From positions 28,494,001 through 28,558,000 of the forward strand of contig JARKIP010000011.1 of the NCBI GenBank assembly GCA_029990175.1: 64,000 nucleotides of DNA, in the 5' to 3' direction. The DNA comes from Petunia secreta. Lineage: Eukaryota > Streptophyta > Magnoliopsida > Solanales > Solanaceae. Made by a program: the position numbers and the translations under genes. A model generated the notes under the pieces. That model was not told the DNA's origin. It ran no database searches and worked only from the letters and a program-made list of their open reading frames with translations. Below are positions 33,201-44,195 of the stretch, one piece after another (position 1 is the first letter of the stretch; each line of letters starts with the position of its first letter).

Positions 33201-33845
33201 GTTCATCAGGTGGTCAAGTTTACTTGGGATAATCAAGCTGTCGTGGTTTATGGGGAGGATGACTCACAGTTTAACAATAGCCTGGACGTGCCAGCCCTTG
33301 AAGCAGTCACTACACGCCCGACCATCATGTATCAAACCTCCGATGTGGTGTATGTGGAAAAAGTAACAGAAGGGAAACCTATACCCATTCCAAGAGTGTC
33401 AGAGACGTCTATCATGATGGCGTCCGAAATGTTAAAGCATGGTTTCCAATTTGGAAAGGGTTTGGGAGCGTCACTACAAGGCAGGGTAAATCCAGTTTAT
33501 CCAAATGGTGTGCAAGGCACGTGGGGACTAGGTTTCAAGCCAAAAGCAGCTGATCGCAAGCAAGCAAAGAAAAAGAAGTCGGAAGTTTGGTCTCTCCCAA
33601 AGCCAATTCCGTGTCTCGCTCAGTCTTTTGTGGGTTATGTTATGAAACCAAAGGCTGTCGCTACAAATGTCAACACAGTGGAAGACAATCAGGATGCACC
33701 ATTTGATCTAGGTGGCATTTTTGAAATCTGCATGGTACAGCCGGGTGAAGGCTCCAGTAATGCTTCAATTCAGTACATTGGCCCGGACGTGCACCTGACT
33801 AACTGGAATGCAACTCCCTTCCCCATCAGGAAGGGGTCTTGGTAG
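30261..33845 (+). CDS. Ogre/Tat gag-protease ORF, with G-patch
   Basis: From ATG 30,261 (MAEETENTELVRLAEQQ) to TAG 33,843-33,845, 1,194 residues if unspliced. In order it has an N-terminal coiled coil and Pro/Gln-rich linker. The gag capsid-like domain lies at about 218-385 (KFDPYTGQSDPRIHVKIYL, ATEWFVQQDVSKWVTFDDM, PGESFREYAYRWREQAARV). A zinc knuckle with C-H-H-C spacing sits at about 554-570 (CAFHSGAPGHDTESC). An aspartic protease lies at about 885-980, with the catalytic triplet written D-G-G (VLIDGGAGLN) and the second loop NLLLGRPWIH. A G-patch follows at about 1,053-1,075 (MLKHGFQFGKGLG). Gag forms the particle and protease matures it. If the intron at 33,842 is removed the frame continues into RT, so unspliced RNA gives gag-protease and spliced RNA gives the whole polyprotein. 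Confidence 0.9.
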   Translation: MAEETENTELVRLAEQQAKMAEDFTAMKDMMMQLVRNLSAVQAPPAPPGAAVFTANAQPPGQGKSTMAEDPRYPPGFGPHPETDNIAGPSTVQPGAQFPQHGQHGQAQVPATVFTVPAGHTLQRSNSDPQLRARDQQFDQTRGNVLRPTESYDHGHHPESHADVERLGKTEEADFARKLKSLEQTVKNIQGQGGKASISYKDMCLFPHVPLPEGFVVPKFDPYTGQSDPRIHVKIYLNKMRGIEKDELLMAYFADSLGGPATEWFVQQDVSKWVTFDDMASAFLNHYGYKMEAAPDRSSLKTITKKPGESFREYAYRWREQAARVSPLIPDDKMVEEFIEVLDETYYQAMASALGKQFSEAVKIGEMIERGIKAGKIVSQTALRATTQALQSGSGTYGKKKEKKDEVAMVGPGPRRNDGRYNDRQGYIQAPPPQQFYPTHGQQFAMPQFSFPVNAASYAQPLSGPQWRPPPAPVQYNNQQAHTQFQAHQEMPYRPRGPQGFRPNMQQRNMQQEKRQFTPLGETYTNLFEKLQQANLLKPIPGKVNPNGRVDHSRHCAFHSGAPGHDTESCWELKRVIQAMIDNNQIKVVGDETQNVNQNPLPAHDVQNNVPMVGMVCIEEDLKGKAAKQIVAVGPSPDIKGPEPFIVVIRGKSSASVVNKAKQDTAVEPSFTIPVAKQEKVHDSAPVFIVQGASCQKAPVFEVKAKKCEPVIITQAAQLPVKSTKAVPWNYNKTIVSYNGKEIMEVAADVNGLTRSGRCFTPEELRKAKPGREDQGPIKEPVSEKEAEEFLKKMRSIDYSIVEQLRKTPAQISLLSLLMNSEAHRNALLKILNEAYIPEQTTVANLEALAGRVFETNRVMFTDEELPAEGTGHNRALHVSVKCEDSYVTRVLIDGGAGLNICPLSTLKSLRVDMSKIRASSSAVRAFDGGVRESLGIINLELTIGPATFSIEFQVMETDASYNLLLGRPWIHMACAVPSTVHQVVKFTWDNQAVVVYGEDDSQFNNSLDVPALEAVTTRPTIMYQTSDVVYVEKVTEGKPIPIPRVSETSIMMASEMLKHGFQFGKGLGASLQGRVNPVYPNGVQGTWGLGFKPKAADRKQAKKKKSEVWSLPKPIPCLAQSFVGYVMKPKAVATNVNTVEDNQDAPFDLGGIFEICMVQPGEGSSNASIQYIGPDVHLTNWNATPFPIRKGSW

Positions 33846-34032
33846 ACTGTTGTTTTACAGTTTTCTTTTGAATACACTTGGATATTCTAAGGGTTGTATG
33901 CCAAGTGTATTATTTTGCTCATATTTCCTTTTGTAATTCAAACCCTTTTTCATTAATGAAAGGCCAAGAGCCAAGCTTTACTTCAATCTCTGTTCATATT
34001 CCTAATTTTATTCTATTTTTGTTTATCTGTAG
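33842..34032 (+). other. Predicted 191-bp intron between protease and RT
   Basis: The donor is TTG|GTAGAC at 33,842 and the acceptor is TTTATCTGTAG| at 34,032. A T-rich tract precedes the acceptor and a CTAAT branch-like motif lies about 25-30 bp upstream of it. The first exon ends with two bases of a codon and the second supplies one, so the frame is kept exactly. The protease stop (TAG 33,843) lies within the intron. Ogre elements are known to have an intron at this place; RNA evidence for this copy is not available here. Confidence 0.75.
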
Positions 34033-37000
34033 TGATATATCTGCTGGTCCTGATATCATGACATGTTCAAGGAACTTATCGTCCATCCAGGGACCGCAAT
34101 CTGATTTTGGCTCCATAACCATAGTTGAGGTTGAAAGTGATGAAGAAAACATTGAGGAATTTGTTAACAATACTGAATATGATGGGGAACAGGCTGATTT
34201 TGAAATAGGCCTGGAAGTTGAACGCCACGAGGGCAAGCCTAAACCCAATTTGGCTGATACAGAGGATGTTAATCTTGGGAGCCCTGATGATGTGAGGGAA
34301 ACCAAGATAAGCATGTACGCCCTACCTGAAGTGAAGAACGATATTCGGAAAGTGCTCTTTGAATATCGAGATGTTTTTGCATGGTCATACGATGAGATGC
34401 CGGGTTTGAGTTCCGAATTGATAGTCCACGAATTGCCAATTCAACCTGGTTTCCCTCCAGTGAGACAAATGCAACGGAAGTTCAAAACTGATATGATCAA
34501 GAAAATCCATGATGAAATAATGAAACAGCTGGATGCAAAGGTGATTCAATCGGTTCAGTACACTACTTGGGTTGCAAATGTTGTTTCGGTTCCTAAGAAG
34601 GATGGAAAAACAAGGATATGTGTCGACTATCGAGATTTGAACAAGGCGAGTCCCAAAGACAATTTTCCATTGCCTAATATTCACACCCTCGTAGACAATT
34701 GTGCCAAACATGAGATACAATCCTTTGTTGACTGCTATGCTGGATATCATCAAATCCAGATGGATGAAGATGATGCATACAAAACGGCATTCACTACACC
34801 TTGGGGAACTTATTGCTATAGAGTGATGCCGTTTGGCTTGAAAAATGCTGGGGCAACCTACGTGAGGGCTATGACTGCCATTTTCCATGATATGATGCAT
34901 AAAGAAATAGAAGTGTACGTGGATGATGTGATCATCAAGTCTAGAACTGCTGAAGACCACGTGAGAGATCTCAGAAAGTTCTTTGAAAGGCTCCGTAGGT
35001 ACAATCTGAAGCTGAATCCAGCCAAGTGTGCATTTGGTGTGCCTGCTGGAAAACTGTTGGGTTTCATTGTTAGTAGGCGAGGTATTGAACTGGATCCCGC
35101 AAAGATCAAAGCAATACAAGAACTACCTCCGCCTCGAACCAAGAAGGACGTTAAAAGCTTTCTAGGCAGGTTGAATTACATCAGTAGGTTCGTTGCTCAA
35201 CTTACCACAATATGCGAGCCGATCCTCAAGTTGTTGAAAAAAAATGCATCAATTGCATGGACCGAGGAGTGCCAAGAAGCCTTTGACAAGATCAAACAAT
35301 ACTTGTCAAATCCTCCTGTTTTGGTTCCGCCTGAGCCTGGCCGACCATTGTTTTTGTACTTGTCAGTCAATGAAAACTCCTTTGGTTGTGTATTGGGGCA
35401 ACATGATGCCTCGGGAAAGAAAGAACAGGCCATTTATTATCTGAGCAAAAAGTTCACGGATTGCGAGGCCAGATACACTTTGTTGGAAAGGACGTGTTGT
35501 GCCCTAACTTGGGTTGCACAAAAGTTGAAACATTATCTTTTGTCCTATACCACTTATCTGGTTTCCCGGATGGATCCATTGAAGTACATATTTCAAAAGC
35601 CAATGCCAACTGGCAAGCTTGCAAAATGGCAAATCCTGCTTACAGAATTTGACATAGTTTATGTCACCAGAACTGCAATGAAAGCTCAAGCCTTAGCTGA
35701 TCATTTGGCTGAAAATCCGGTGGATGATGATTATGAGCCATTGAAGACTTACTTCCCTGACGAGGAGGTAGATGTGCTCGAAGAACTGATTAATGAAGAA
35801 GAGCACGTGTGGAAAATGTACTTTGATGGTGCTTCTAATTCAAAAGGCCATGGTATTGGAGCGGTCCTCATCTCTCCCACGGGACATTACTATCCAGCAG
35901 CTGCCCAACTCCGCTTTAGTTGCACTAATAACACATCTGAGTATGAAGCATGCATAATGGGTTTGCGTATGGCTCTAGACATGGACATCAAAGAATTGCT
36001 GGTGATCGGAGATTCAGATCTTTTGATACGCCAAATGAAGGGTGAATGGGAGACCCGAGATCTTAAGTTGATCATGTACAAGCAGTGTATGGACGATCTT
36101 CGCCAAAAGTTCGATGTTCTAAAGTTTAGACATGTTCTCAGAATACATAATGAGTTGGCTGACGCATTGGCTACATTAGCCTCAATGCTTGTCCATCCTG
36201 ATAAAGCCCATATTGATCCGTTAGAGATTCAGGTCCAAAGCCAACATGCATACTGCAATGTGATTGAAGAAGAAATTGACGGTCAGCCGTGGTACTTTGA
36301 TGTCAAGAATTTCCTTCAAGATGGGACATATCCTCCAATGGCAGAAAATAATCAAAAGAGAACGCTTCGACGACTGGCAAGTGGTTTCTTTCTGAGTGGA
36401 GGGGTGGTGTACAAAAGAACACCCGATTTGGGACTGCTAAGATGCGTGGATGCAACCGAAGCCACGAAAATTCTCAATGACATGCATTCGGGGATCTGCG
36501 GACCCCACATGAGCGGGCACGTGTTAGCTAAGAAAGTACTCAGAGCAGGATACTTCTGGCTTACCATGGAACATGACTGCATTACTTTTGTGCGAAAGTG
36601 TCATCAATGCCAAGTACACGGTGATTTGATACATTCACCTCCTTTAGAGTTGCACACAATGTCAGCCCCTTGGCCTTTCACAGCATGGGGGATGGATGTT
36701 ATCGGGCCTATTGAACCAAGAGCATCAAATGGGCACAGATTCATTTTGGTTGCAATAGATTATTTCACCAAATGGGTTGAGGCCGTGACTCTCAAGTCCG
36801 TGACCAAGAAAGCTGTGGTGGATTTCGTTCATTCTAATATTATTTGTCGCTTTGGTATCCCAAGTACCATCATCACTGATAATGCGGCAAATCTGAACAG
36901 TCATTTGATGAATGACGTGTGTGAAAGATTCAAGATCATGCACCAAAATTCCACGCCTTACCGACCAAAGGCAAATGGTGCGGTTGAAGCAGCCAATAAG

Positions 37001-37537
37001 AATATCAAGAAGATCCTTAGGAAAATGATACAAGGATCTCGTGATTGGCATGAGAAGTTGTCTTTCGCTCTGCTTGGTTACCGCACAACTGTGCGCACTT
37101 CCATAGGTGCGACCCCATATTCATTGGTATATGGAACTGAAGCAGTCATACCCGCTGAAGTTGAAATACCATCTCTCAGGATCATTGTGGAAGCAGAAAT
37201 TGAGGACACGGAATGGGTCAAAACCCGATTAGAACAGTTGTCATTCATTGATGAAAAGAGGCTCAATGCAGTTTGTCATGGTCAATTGTATCAACAGAGA
37301 ATGGCCCGAGCCTACAACAAGAAAGTGCGCCTGCGCGACTTGAAAGAAGGGCAATTAGTCTTGAAAAGAATCTTTCCTCATCAGGAAGAAGCTAGAGGGA
37401 AATTTGCTCCAAATTGGCAAGGGCCATACCTGGTAAAGAAAGTATTGCCAAATGGCGCCTTGTACCTTACAGATCCAGAAGGCAGGACAACTGAAATACC
37501 CGTCAATGCAGACGCGGTCAAGAGGTACTACATTTGA
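34033..37537 (+). CDS. Ogre/Tat RT, RNase H, archaeal-type RNase H and integrase
   Basis: Open to TGA 37,535-37,537. The frame also reads back to an ATG at 33,878 inside the intron, which I do not take as the natural start. Domains in order: a linker with acidic run; RT (FVDCYAGYHQIQMDEDDAYKT, MPFGLKNAGATY, active site YVDDVIIKS at about 34,916); RNase H I (SKKFTDCEARYTLLERTCCA); a second RNase H of the archaeal type (MYFDGASNSKGHGIGAVLIS from 35,817, NTSEYEAC, VIGDSDLLIRQMKGEW, HNELADALA), the Tat-lineage hallmark; and integrase, with an HHCC finger ending CHQCQVHG, then the D, D, E residues in GMDVIGP, TDNAANLN and GAVEAANK. It ends with an SH3-like C-terminal domain (RIFPHQEEARGKFAPNWQGP). 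No chromodomain. All catalytic residues are present, so the enzymes could work. Confidence 0.93.
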
Positions 37538-38818
37538 CTCCAAGATGGCTTTCAACTCGGGATGAATGCAAGGCTTTTGTTCTCTTTTGCTATCCCAAAT
37601 TGTATCCCTTATTAGCATTTTGAATATTGTACTTTCGAGACATATTCTCGGCTGGAATCAATGTAATTGTATCAACATGAAATGAAACTGAAAAGCATCA
37701 AAAAGAAACCTGGGCATTTGCCTAGAGCTACGTCTGACCTGATTCCTCTCAAAAGGATACGTAGGCAACCATTTCGGTGCGGTCGCAATAAGAGAAAATT
37801 CCTCTTTCCCTGTTTTCTTTAATTGACGCAAAACTTGCTTCCAAGTTTGCGGCCAACATCAAAGGAAATTTAGATTCCCTTTTTCATGCTAAACTGGGGC
37901 AGAAGTTTGTTTTTATTTTATTTCATAAATAAAATAAAATAAAAACAAACTTCTATCATTTTTGTACCATCTATTCACATGTTCCAAGAGATTTTTGTGT
38001 TGTAAATTGAATTGAAAAAAAAAAAAGAAAAAAAAAAGAAGAAAAAAAAAAGAGAAAAGAAAGAAGTCTTGTCGGTGAAAACCTGAGAAGGCGCCGCAAG
38101 ACAAACAGTGAGGAAAAAGATCAAAGAGAGAGGCTAGTTGGCGAAAACCCGAAAGGGCGCTACTAGTCGACTTGAGAGTCACCTCAACTTGGTTATGGTT
38201 GATATCTTCCGTGGATCAACTCTCAACAAACAAGTGGCACTGGTCGGACGAGGTCATCCAAGATACATGTCATGATCATCAAGGCTGCCAGTATATTGCC
38301 AGATAAGTTTCTCTTTTCAGAAAGACGTTCTCTGTCCAAACGACTTTCGCCCTTAAACTTTTTTATTTCCATTTTGTACATCTTGCCTCACCATTAATTC
38401 CTCGCCCTTTCGGCGCTAACCTCCTATGAGCAACAAAAGAAAATTGCAAAACTCTATCTTTCAGGATTCAGGTTTAATTCCAGCGAGCAGGGCACACCCT
38501 CGACAATGGAAAAGTTCTCAGCAAGTCATGATCAACATTGATAATTGGAGCCCAGCACCGACATCAGGCCGGAAGGACGACATACCAAAATTGTATCATG
38601 AAGAGTGGATACGTTTGGAAGAAGCTTTAGGCGTTGTTCATCCCACAGTACTGTGAAGAATAGAACAAGAGTCACTAAGCTTATTTTGCAAGATCCGAAA
38701 CAGGATGTATCCACGATGCAGAAAGTAAGTGTGACATTTGCTATGTTGCTAAGAAAGAGCTAGGACCACTTGAACTGGGATAGTTGCGCTATATGTCAAA
38801 CGGAACTCCATTCTGTCT

Positions 38819-39670
38819 TCGAGTCAGTTCGCTCAAAGATAGCGTCATTTCATTTCTATGTCAAGATCTGCTAAAAGATAGCGATCATTTCCTTTTCGAG
38901 ACAGTTCGCTCAAAGATAGCGTCATTTCCTTTCAATGTCAAGATCTGCTAAAAGATAGCGATCATTTCCTTTTCGAGTCAGTTCGCTCAAAGATAGCGTC
39001 ATTTCTTTTCCATATCAAGATCTGCTAAAAGATAGCGATCATTTCCTTTTCGAGTCAGTTTCGCTCAAAGATAGCGTCATTTCTTTTCCATATCAAGATC
39101 TGCTAAAAGATAGCGATCATTTCCTTTTCGAGTCAGTTTCGCTCAAAGATAGCATCATTTCCTTTCTATGTCAAGATCTGCTAAAATATAGCGATCATCT
39201 CTTTTTCGAGTCAGTTTCGCTCAAAGATAGCGTCATTTCCTTTCAATGTCAAGATCTGCTAAAAGATAGCGATCATTTCCTTTTCGAGTCAGTTCGCTCA
39301 AAGATAGCGTCATTTCCTTTCCATATCAAGATCTGCTAAAAGATAGCGATCATTTCCTTTTCGAGTCAGTTCGCTCAAAGATAGCGTCATTTTCTTTCCA
39401 TGTCAAGATCTGCTAAAAGATTGCGATCATCTCTTTTTCGAGTCAGTTTTCGCTCAAAGAAAGCATCATTTCCTTTCCATGTCAAGATCTGCTAAAACAC
39501 AGCGATCATTTTCCTTTCAAGTCAGCTTTGCTAGAAGATAGCACTCACATTCAGTTCAACTCATTTGCGCTCAAAGATAGCAACCACTTCCTTTTCAAGT
39601 TAGTCCTGCTCGAAGATAGCAACCATCCCTAGCTCCAAGTCAAGACCTGGTTGAAACAGATGCGACCATT
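38819..39670. repeat. 77-bp tandem array in the Ogre/Tat 3' UTR
   Basis: About nine good copies of a 77-78-bp unit, then degenerate ones toward 39,670. Each unit is two related half-units: one has TTCGCTCAAAGATAGCGTCA, the other TCTGCTAAAAGATAGCGATC, each followed by TTTCCTTT. The array is thus a dimer-based higher-order repeat from a roughly 38-bp ancestor. Tandem arrays in 3' UTRs of Tat elements are known sources of satellite DNA. Confidence 0.9.
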
Positions 39671-40181
39671 TCAAATTTCAGATGGTGCTTGCCCATACAA
39701 CGGGCGATGGAGCTGTCTTTCAAGCCAAGATTCACCTCAAGGAAGCATGAAGATTTAGGCTAGGGATTGTAATTTTACATTTTCCCTTGTATTTCCATTC
39801 CTTGTAAAGCAATGACCACCAGCAAGCGACCAGTAATCAGCAGCGACAGCCTCTTAGTAGTCTAGAGTGTCTAGTATCAGCCCCAAGTGTGTCTAGAAGA
39901 GCCTCTGGTTTGTCTTAAGTAGTTTAGAGTGTCTAGGGTTGTCTTAGTGAGTCTTAGTGAATCTAGTGTCTGTTTGAATGCGGTAGTCCCAGCTACCGCA
40001 CGTAAGGAACTACACTGACCTGATTCCTTAGTCCGGGGATATGTAGGTAACTTTGTTCTCGGTTAGAACCGAAATTCAAGGTACGGTCACCGTTTTGAAA
40101 AGCATGCTCTCGGCTAGAACCGAAAAGTCAAAATTAGTTGTCGATTACTTCTTTGTCCGAACACTCTTCGTGTTCCCGAAC

Positions 40182-40194
40182 AAAGAGGGGCAGC
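40182..40194 (+). other. Polypurine tract of Ogre/Tat element
   Basis: AAAGAGGGGCAGC directly before the TG of the 3' LTR. Confidence 0.75.
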
Positions 40195-43100
40195 TGTAAT
40201 CACCTAATTTTGGCACTAGATAAGAAAATTGTTTAGAATAGTCGTATTAGATTTTTAGGACGTGTCGTCAAAATTTTTCCGTACGTCTAGTGTTTATTCT
40301 TAGCTAAATTTGTCTTTAATTAGGACAGAAAATATGAAAATACCAAAAAATTACTTGTTATCTGTTTAATTGTGATTCTACGTTTTAATTGTGATAGTAT
40401 CGTGAATTTATGTGGTTTACATTATAATTAATTGTGTATGTTTTGTTAGTATAGACTCTTTTAATAGCCATTTTTGCAAAAATAAATAGCCCAATACCTA
40501 GCCCATCAGCCCATTCAATACCCGAGCCCAAACCCACGCTATATAAACCCCAAAGCCACATTTTTTCACTCCCACACCCATTAGCTCATTTGAGCTGGCC
40601 AAATGCTGCCCAAATTTTCCCCTCCCACCGGAAATCCCCCTCAGCCGTGGCTCCGCCGTATCTCCGCCACTCGGCCGCCGGCCGGCCACCACCTCCGGTG
40701 GCCGGAAAAATACCAAAATACACTATCTTATAGATCTCGACCCCCCCATTCCGTTTCTCAACTTAGTTTCTCCAAATTCTAAGCCGATTCTCGTAGATCG
40801 ACGGTCAAAGTTGCGGTCAAACCAAAATCCGGCCACTTTATGTTTTTTCCGGTAAGTTTTTTGTTTCTCTTCTCTTTCCCTTACTCTTCCCCTTCACCCC
40901 CACATCCCCATCTCCCATATATCCCTTTCCTTTTTTTCCCAGCCCCGTGTCCCGTTTCCCCTCTGTTTTTTTTTTGTTTTTTGTTTCCCGTTTTCTGTTT
41001 CCTGATTTTTTCTTCTTCTTCTTATTTCTTTTGTTTTTGTTTCTGAGGCCGTGGGGGCTGTGTTTGTGCTAGTGAGGTGAGGTTGATTCTTGGTAGGGGC
41101 TGTGATGAGGGAGTATGGTGACGAGGTGGTTTGAGATTGTGAGGATGATTTGTTCGTAGTGTTACGGGGCTGTGGGATCGTTTTGATGTCAAGGGGTTTG
41201 TTTCAGTTTTTGGCTAGGCATTGGAGGCTCGGGTGTAGTAAAGCAGAGGGGGCTGTTATGTTTCATTTGTCGCTGTGATGATGATGATGCTCGGGGTGTT
41301 AGCGATACGTGTTTGGTGTGACTGATGCGACGTTCGCATTGGAACTGCTGTAATGATGATTTGAACGGAGGGGCTGGTGTTGGGATGACTGTTTGTAGCT
41401 GCGATGACGATGTTTTGTATGGTGTCGAGGCAGTGAGGAAGATAGCGATGCAGCGAGCAAAGTTCCGAGCCAGTGGCGATTGCTTTGATGGCTGGGATTT
41501 GCTAATGCGGTTAGATAAAAATCTTAATCCATTTTTCTTTCTTTTCATGTATAGTCTAGCTCATGCTTAGTGGTAAAAGTAGTTTGGTTTAGTCATGGAA
41601 ATGTTGTGCAGATTGTTTAGCAATTAAATTAATGTTTAGTTTGTCTTGTCTTGGAATTTCCATGCTAATGAATCAAAATACTAATTTAGTTCATTTGTCC
41701 TTGTTTTGAATTGAGTTTGTGTTTGTTTAGTCTATAAATTAAGGTTTGGGACTTTGTTTGGATTTGTAGCTTAGTTTGTTGTGTTGGTTTGAATTAGATT
41801 GATAGTTGGACTTTATGAAGTCCAAATGAACTTGTGCTAGCTTAGTTAGAATTTGGTTCACCTTTGGTTCAGTTTTTAGTTAGTTTGAGGGTTGATTTAG
41901 TTGCTCTAGTTTGATCCTTGGACTTTCTAGTCTATGTAATGAGTATTGGGGGTCCTTTTAGAGGACCCTACTTGTAGTATTTCAGCTTTTGGAAGCTGTT
42001 TTGGTAGCTGAAACAGTCCTCTACAGCTGCTGTACTTTTTGCTTGAAAAAATGGGACTAAAAGCACTCAAGTGTAGGGTGTGGGCTTGTACTTTTGTACA
42101 AGTCCACACCCCACCTTTTGGCTCTCAATTTCAGCCATAAATAGGGCCATTTAATGCCCTTATTACACACAACTACCAGCTGAAAGAACACCAACAACCA
42201 GCTGAAAATTGAAATTGAATTGAGAGTAAAACACTTAAGAAAAAAGGTTAAGTTTGAGGGTAGGATTTAGAACCAAAAGCCTTTACACTAAGGGTCTTTT
42301 GGGGTATAAATCTACAAGTTTTTGGGGTCAAATAGAGCAGTTATAGGGCTGTTTCAGTGCTGATTTTTGGGTGTCATTGCTGTGTTCGTTTGCTTGGCTT
42401 ATAACTTAGTGGATCGACTTTGCGGTGCTCTAAGGTCTCGTTTACAAGGTAAACGCATTAATGTTGTATTTATTTGAAGTGTTTGGCTATGAAATGGATA
42501 TATATCAGCATGTTAGGCCTCAAGAATCTGTTCAATAAGTGTTTTGTTTGCATTAAAATCTGTTATTTGTTTTTTTTTGACAGAAAGAAAAGTTAGAAAA
42601 GTAATGTTGTTTTTTTTCATGTTATTAGATTGTGCTACATCTTTTTGAGTTGATGTATGTATAAGAGGAAATTTGAAATCATTGGCAAAAATTTGACCAG
42701 TTTTTTTTTTTTTTGGTACGTTAATGCAAATATATTTGAAATTTTCAGCCTGTTAAAGTTGGATAATAAAAAAAAAAAAACTACAAAGTTACCCTTATTT
42801 TAAACTAAAAAGTTATAGATGATTTTAAGTAAGGCTAACAGATAGAGTATGTATTAGTATAACTAAAATTGAGTAAGCGCCTAAAGGCAACGATGAAGGG
42901 AAACAACGAATGCTTTGTTAAGAGAGACAAGGACCGCCATTAACTTGTTTAATCATTTTTATAGGCATCAATATTGATAATAACGTTAATCTTAATATTA
43001 GTGAGAATTTTTCTTTGCTTGAAACGGCATAGCAAAGTACATGTGCTTGTCTTTTTCTTTATTTTGATGTTGCAGTTGCCACATTAATCATCTGAGAGCA

Positions 43101-44190
43101 TTTCCAAGTACATTCCACTCTTTATAGTATGTCAAGCAAATAGGTAGTTTAAATTATAATTTGGAAGGATAGGCAATGGATTTAGTTTGATCGCTTAAAA
43201 CTGGCCACATTAATCATATAAACATTATTTAGACCAAAAAAGAAAAAAAGAATATTATAATTTTTGTAAAACAACCTTTAAAACAAAAATATTTTGTGCA
43301 AGAGAAAATTGTTCCAATCTAAATTTTCAAAGACTTGATCAGAATCTGCATAGCATTACATTGAACAGGCCGTTTGTACAAATAAAAATATATAAGAGAT
43401 ATGTTTTGTATCTTTCTAAAAAGTGAATGAGCGTAACACTTTTTTTTTTATAAAGCAGACTACCATTTTGGCAATATCGCAGAACAGTTCACTCCTTTCG
43501 TAAATGGCCATCATTATCATTTTATAGAATCATTTGGCTTCCGGCCCTGTTAAGCTTTTAAACTGAAGTTTATTTTATATTAAATGCGATTAGGCACAAA
43601 TGATAAGTATAATTTGTGATCTACTCATTAGGCTAAAAGAAAGCTAAATTATGATTAAAACTAAATTATAAATTAACTATTTTATGAAGTTAATTAAATT
43701 CTTTTGAAATAGACCAGTCCTCTGTGAGGTTGGAAATGTGCAATACATTTTATTTATTTATTTACTTACTATGAATCAGAGTGTAAATTCGTCCAGTCCT
43801 CTGTGAGGTTGGAAAGGTATAATATGCTTTTTTTTATTATTATAAAATTAAAGTATAAATTCAAATCAACGTCAAAAGATAACAACCATTATTAATAAAT
43901 TAAAAAATGCGACAATAAAGCAACTGTGCTTGGCACAGGACTCGAGGGTGCCTAATACCTTCCCGAGAGTCAACTGAGAACCTTACCCGAATCTCTAACG
44001 CAGACCATTAGACAAGTCAAAGGTGTTCCAAGGTACCTTCTGGTGACTTGGCACACCTTAAACTATGTCAAGTGGCGACTCCGAGTTCTCTAAATAATTT
44101 TGTACCTTTTTTAACACCAGTCACGAGCCTTTAAATAAATAAACTCGCACCCGCGTAGTTAATTTAAATAAATTTTTTTAGGGCGTGACA
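40195..44190 (+). repeat. 3' LTR of Ogre/Tat element, 3,996 bp
   Basis: Same length and ends as the 5' LTR. By eye I found one substitution (T to C near 42,370), one T fewer in a run near 40,935 and one T more in a run near 42,705. It ends GGGCGTGACA at 44,190, followed by the target duplication. Confidence 0.95.
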
Positions 44191-44195
44191 ACGTC
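44191..44195. other. Right target-site duplication of the Ogre/Tat element
   Basis: ACGTC directly after the 3' LTR; partner of 22,386-22,390. Confidence 0.92.

Larger units (their letters stand above)
37538..40194 (+). other. 3' untranslated region of Ogre/Tat element
   Basis: 2.66 kb with no convincing CDS. It includes A/G-rich low-complexity (38,010-38,070), two related blocks with the core CTGATTCC and GGATACGTAGG or GGATATGTAGG (37,738-37,770 and 40,018-40,050), the 77-bp tandem array, and small inverted repeats such as TCGGTTAGAACCGA near 40,059. Short ORFs here (for example 38,426-38,656) lack any recognisable domain. Confidence 0.75.
22391..44190 (+). mobile_element. Complete Ogre/Tat-lineage Ty3/Gypsy retrotransposon, 21.8 kb
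   Basis: Two direct 3,996-bp LTRs (22,391-26,386 and 40,195-44,190) start TGTAATCACC and end GGGCGTGACA. They are flanked by the 5-bp target duplication ACGTC. A tRNA-type primer site follows the 5' LTR and a polypurine tract precedes the 3' LTR. Between them are ORF1 (27,701-29,695), gag-protease (30,261-33,845), a predicted intron, and RT-RNase H-aRNase H-integrase (34,033-37,537). The extra ORF1, second RNase H, intron between protease and RT, PBS sequence and size are all Ogre/Tat hallmarks. By eye the LTRs differ by one substitution and two homopolymer lengths, so insertion was recent. It sits inside the hAT element. Confidence 0.95.

Noticed and set aside
33878..34032. ATG at 33,878 as the start of the RT polyprotein
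   Set aside because: It lies within the predicted intron, codes a hydrophobic stretch with no domain, and splicing gives a better in-frame join.
38819..39670. CRISPR-like spaced repeats
   Set aside because: The units are contiguous 77-bp tandem repeats with no unique spacers, in a plant retroelement 3' UTR.
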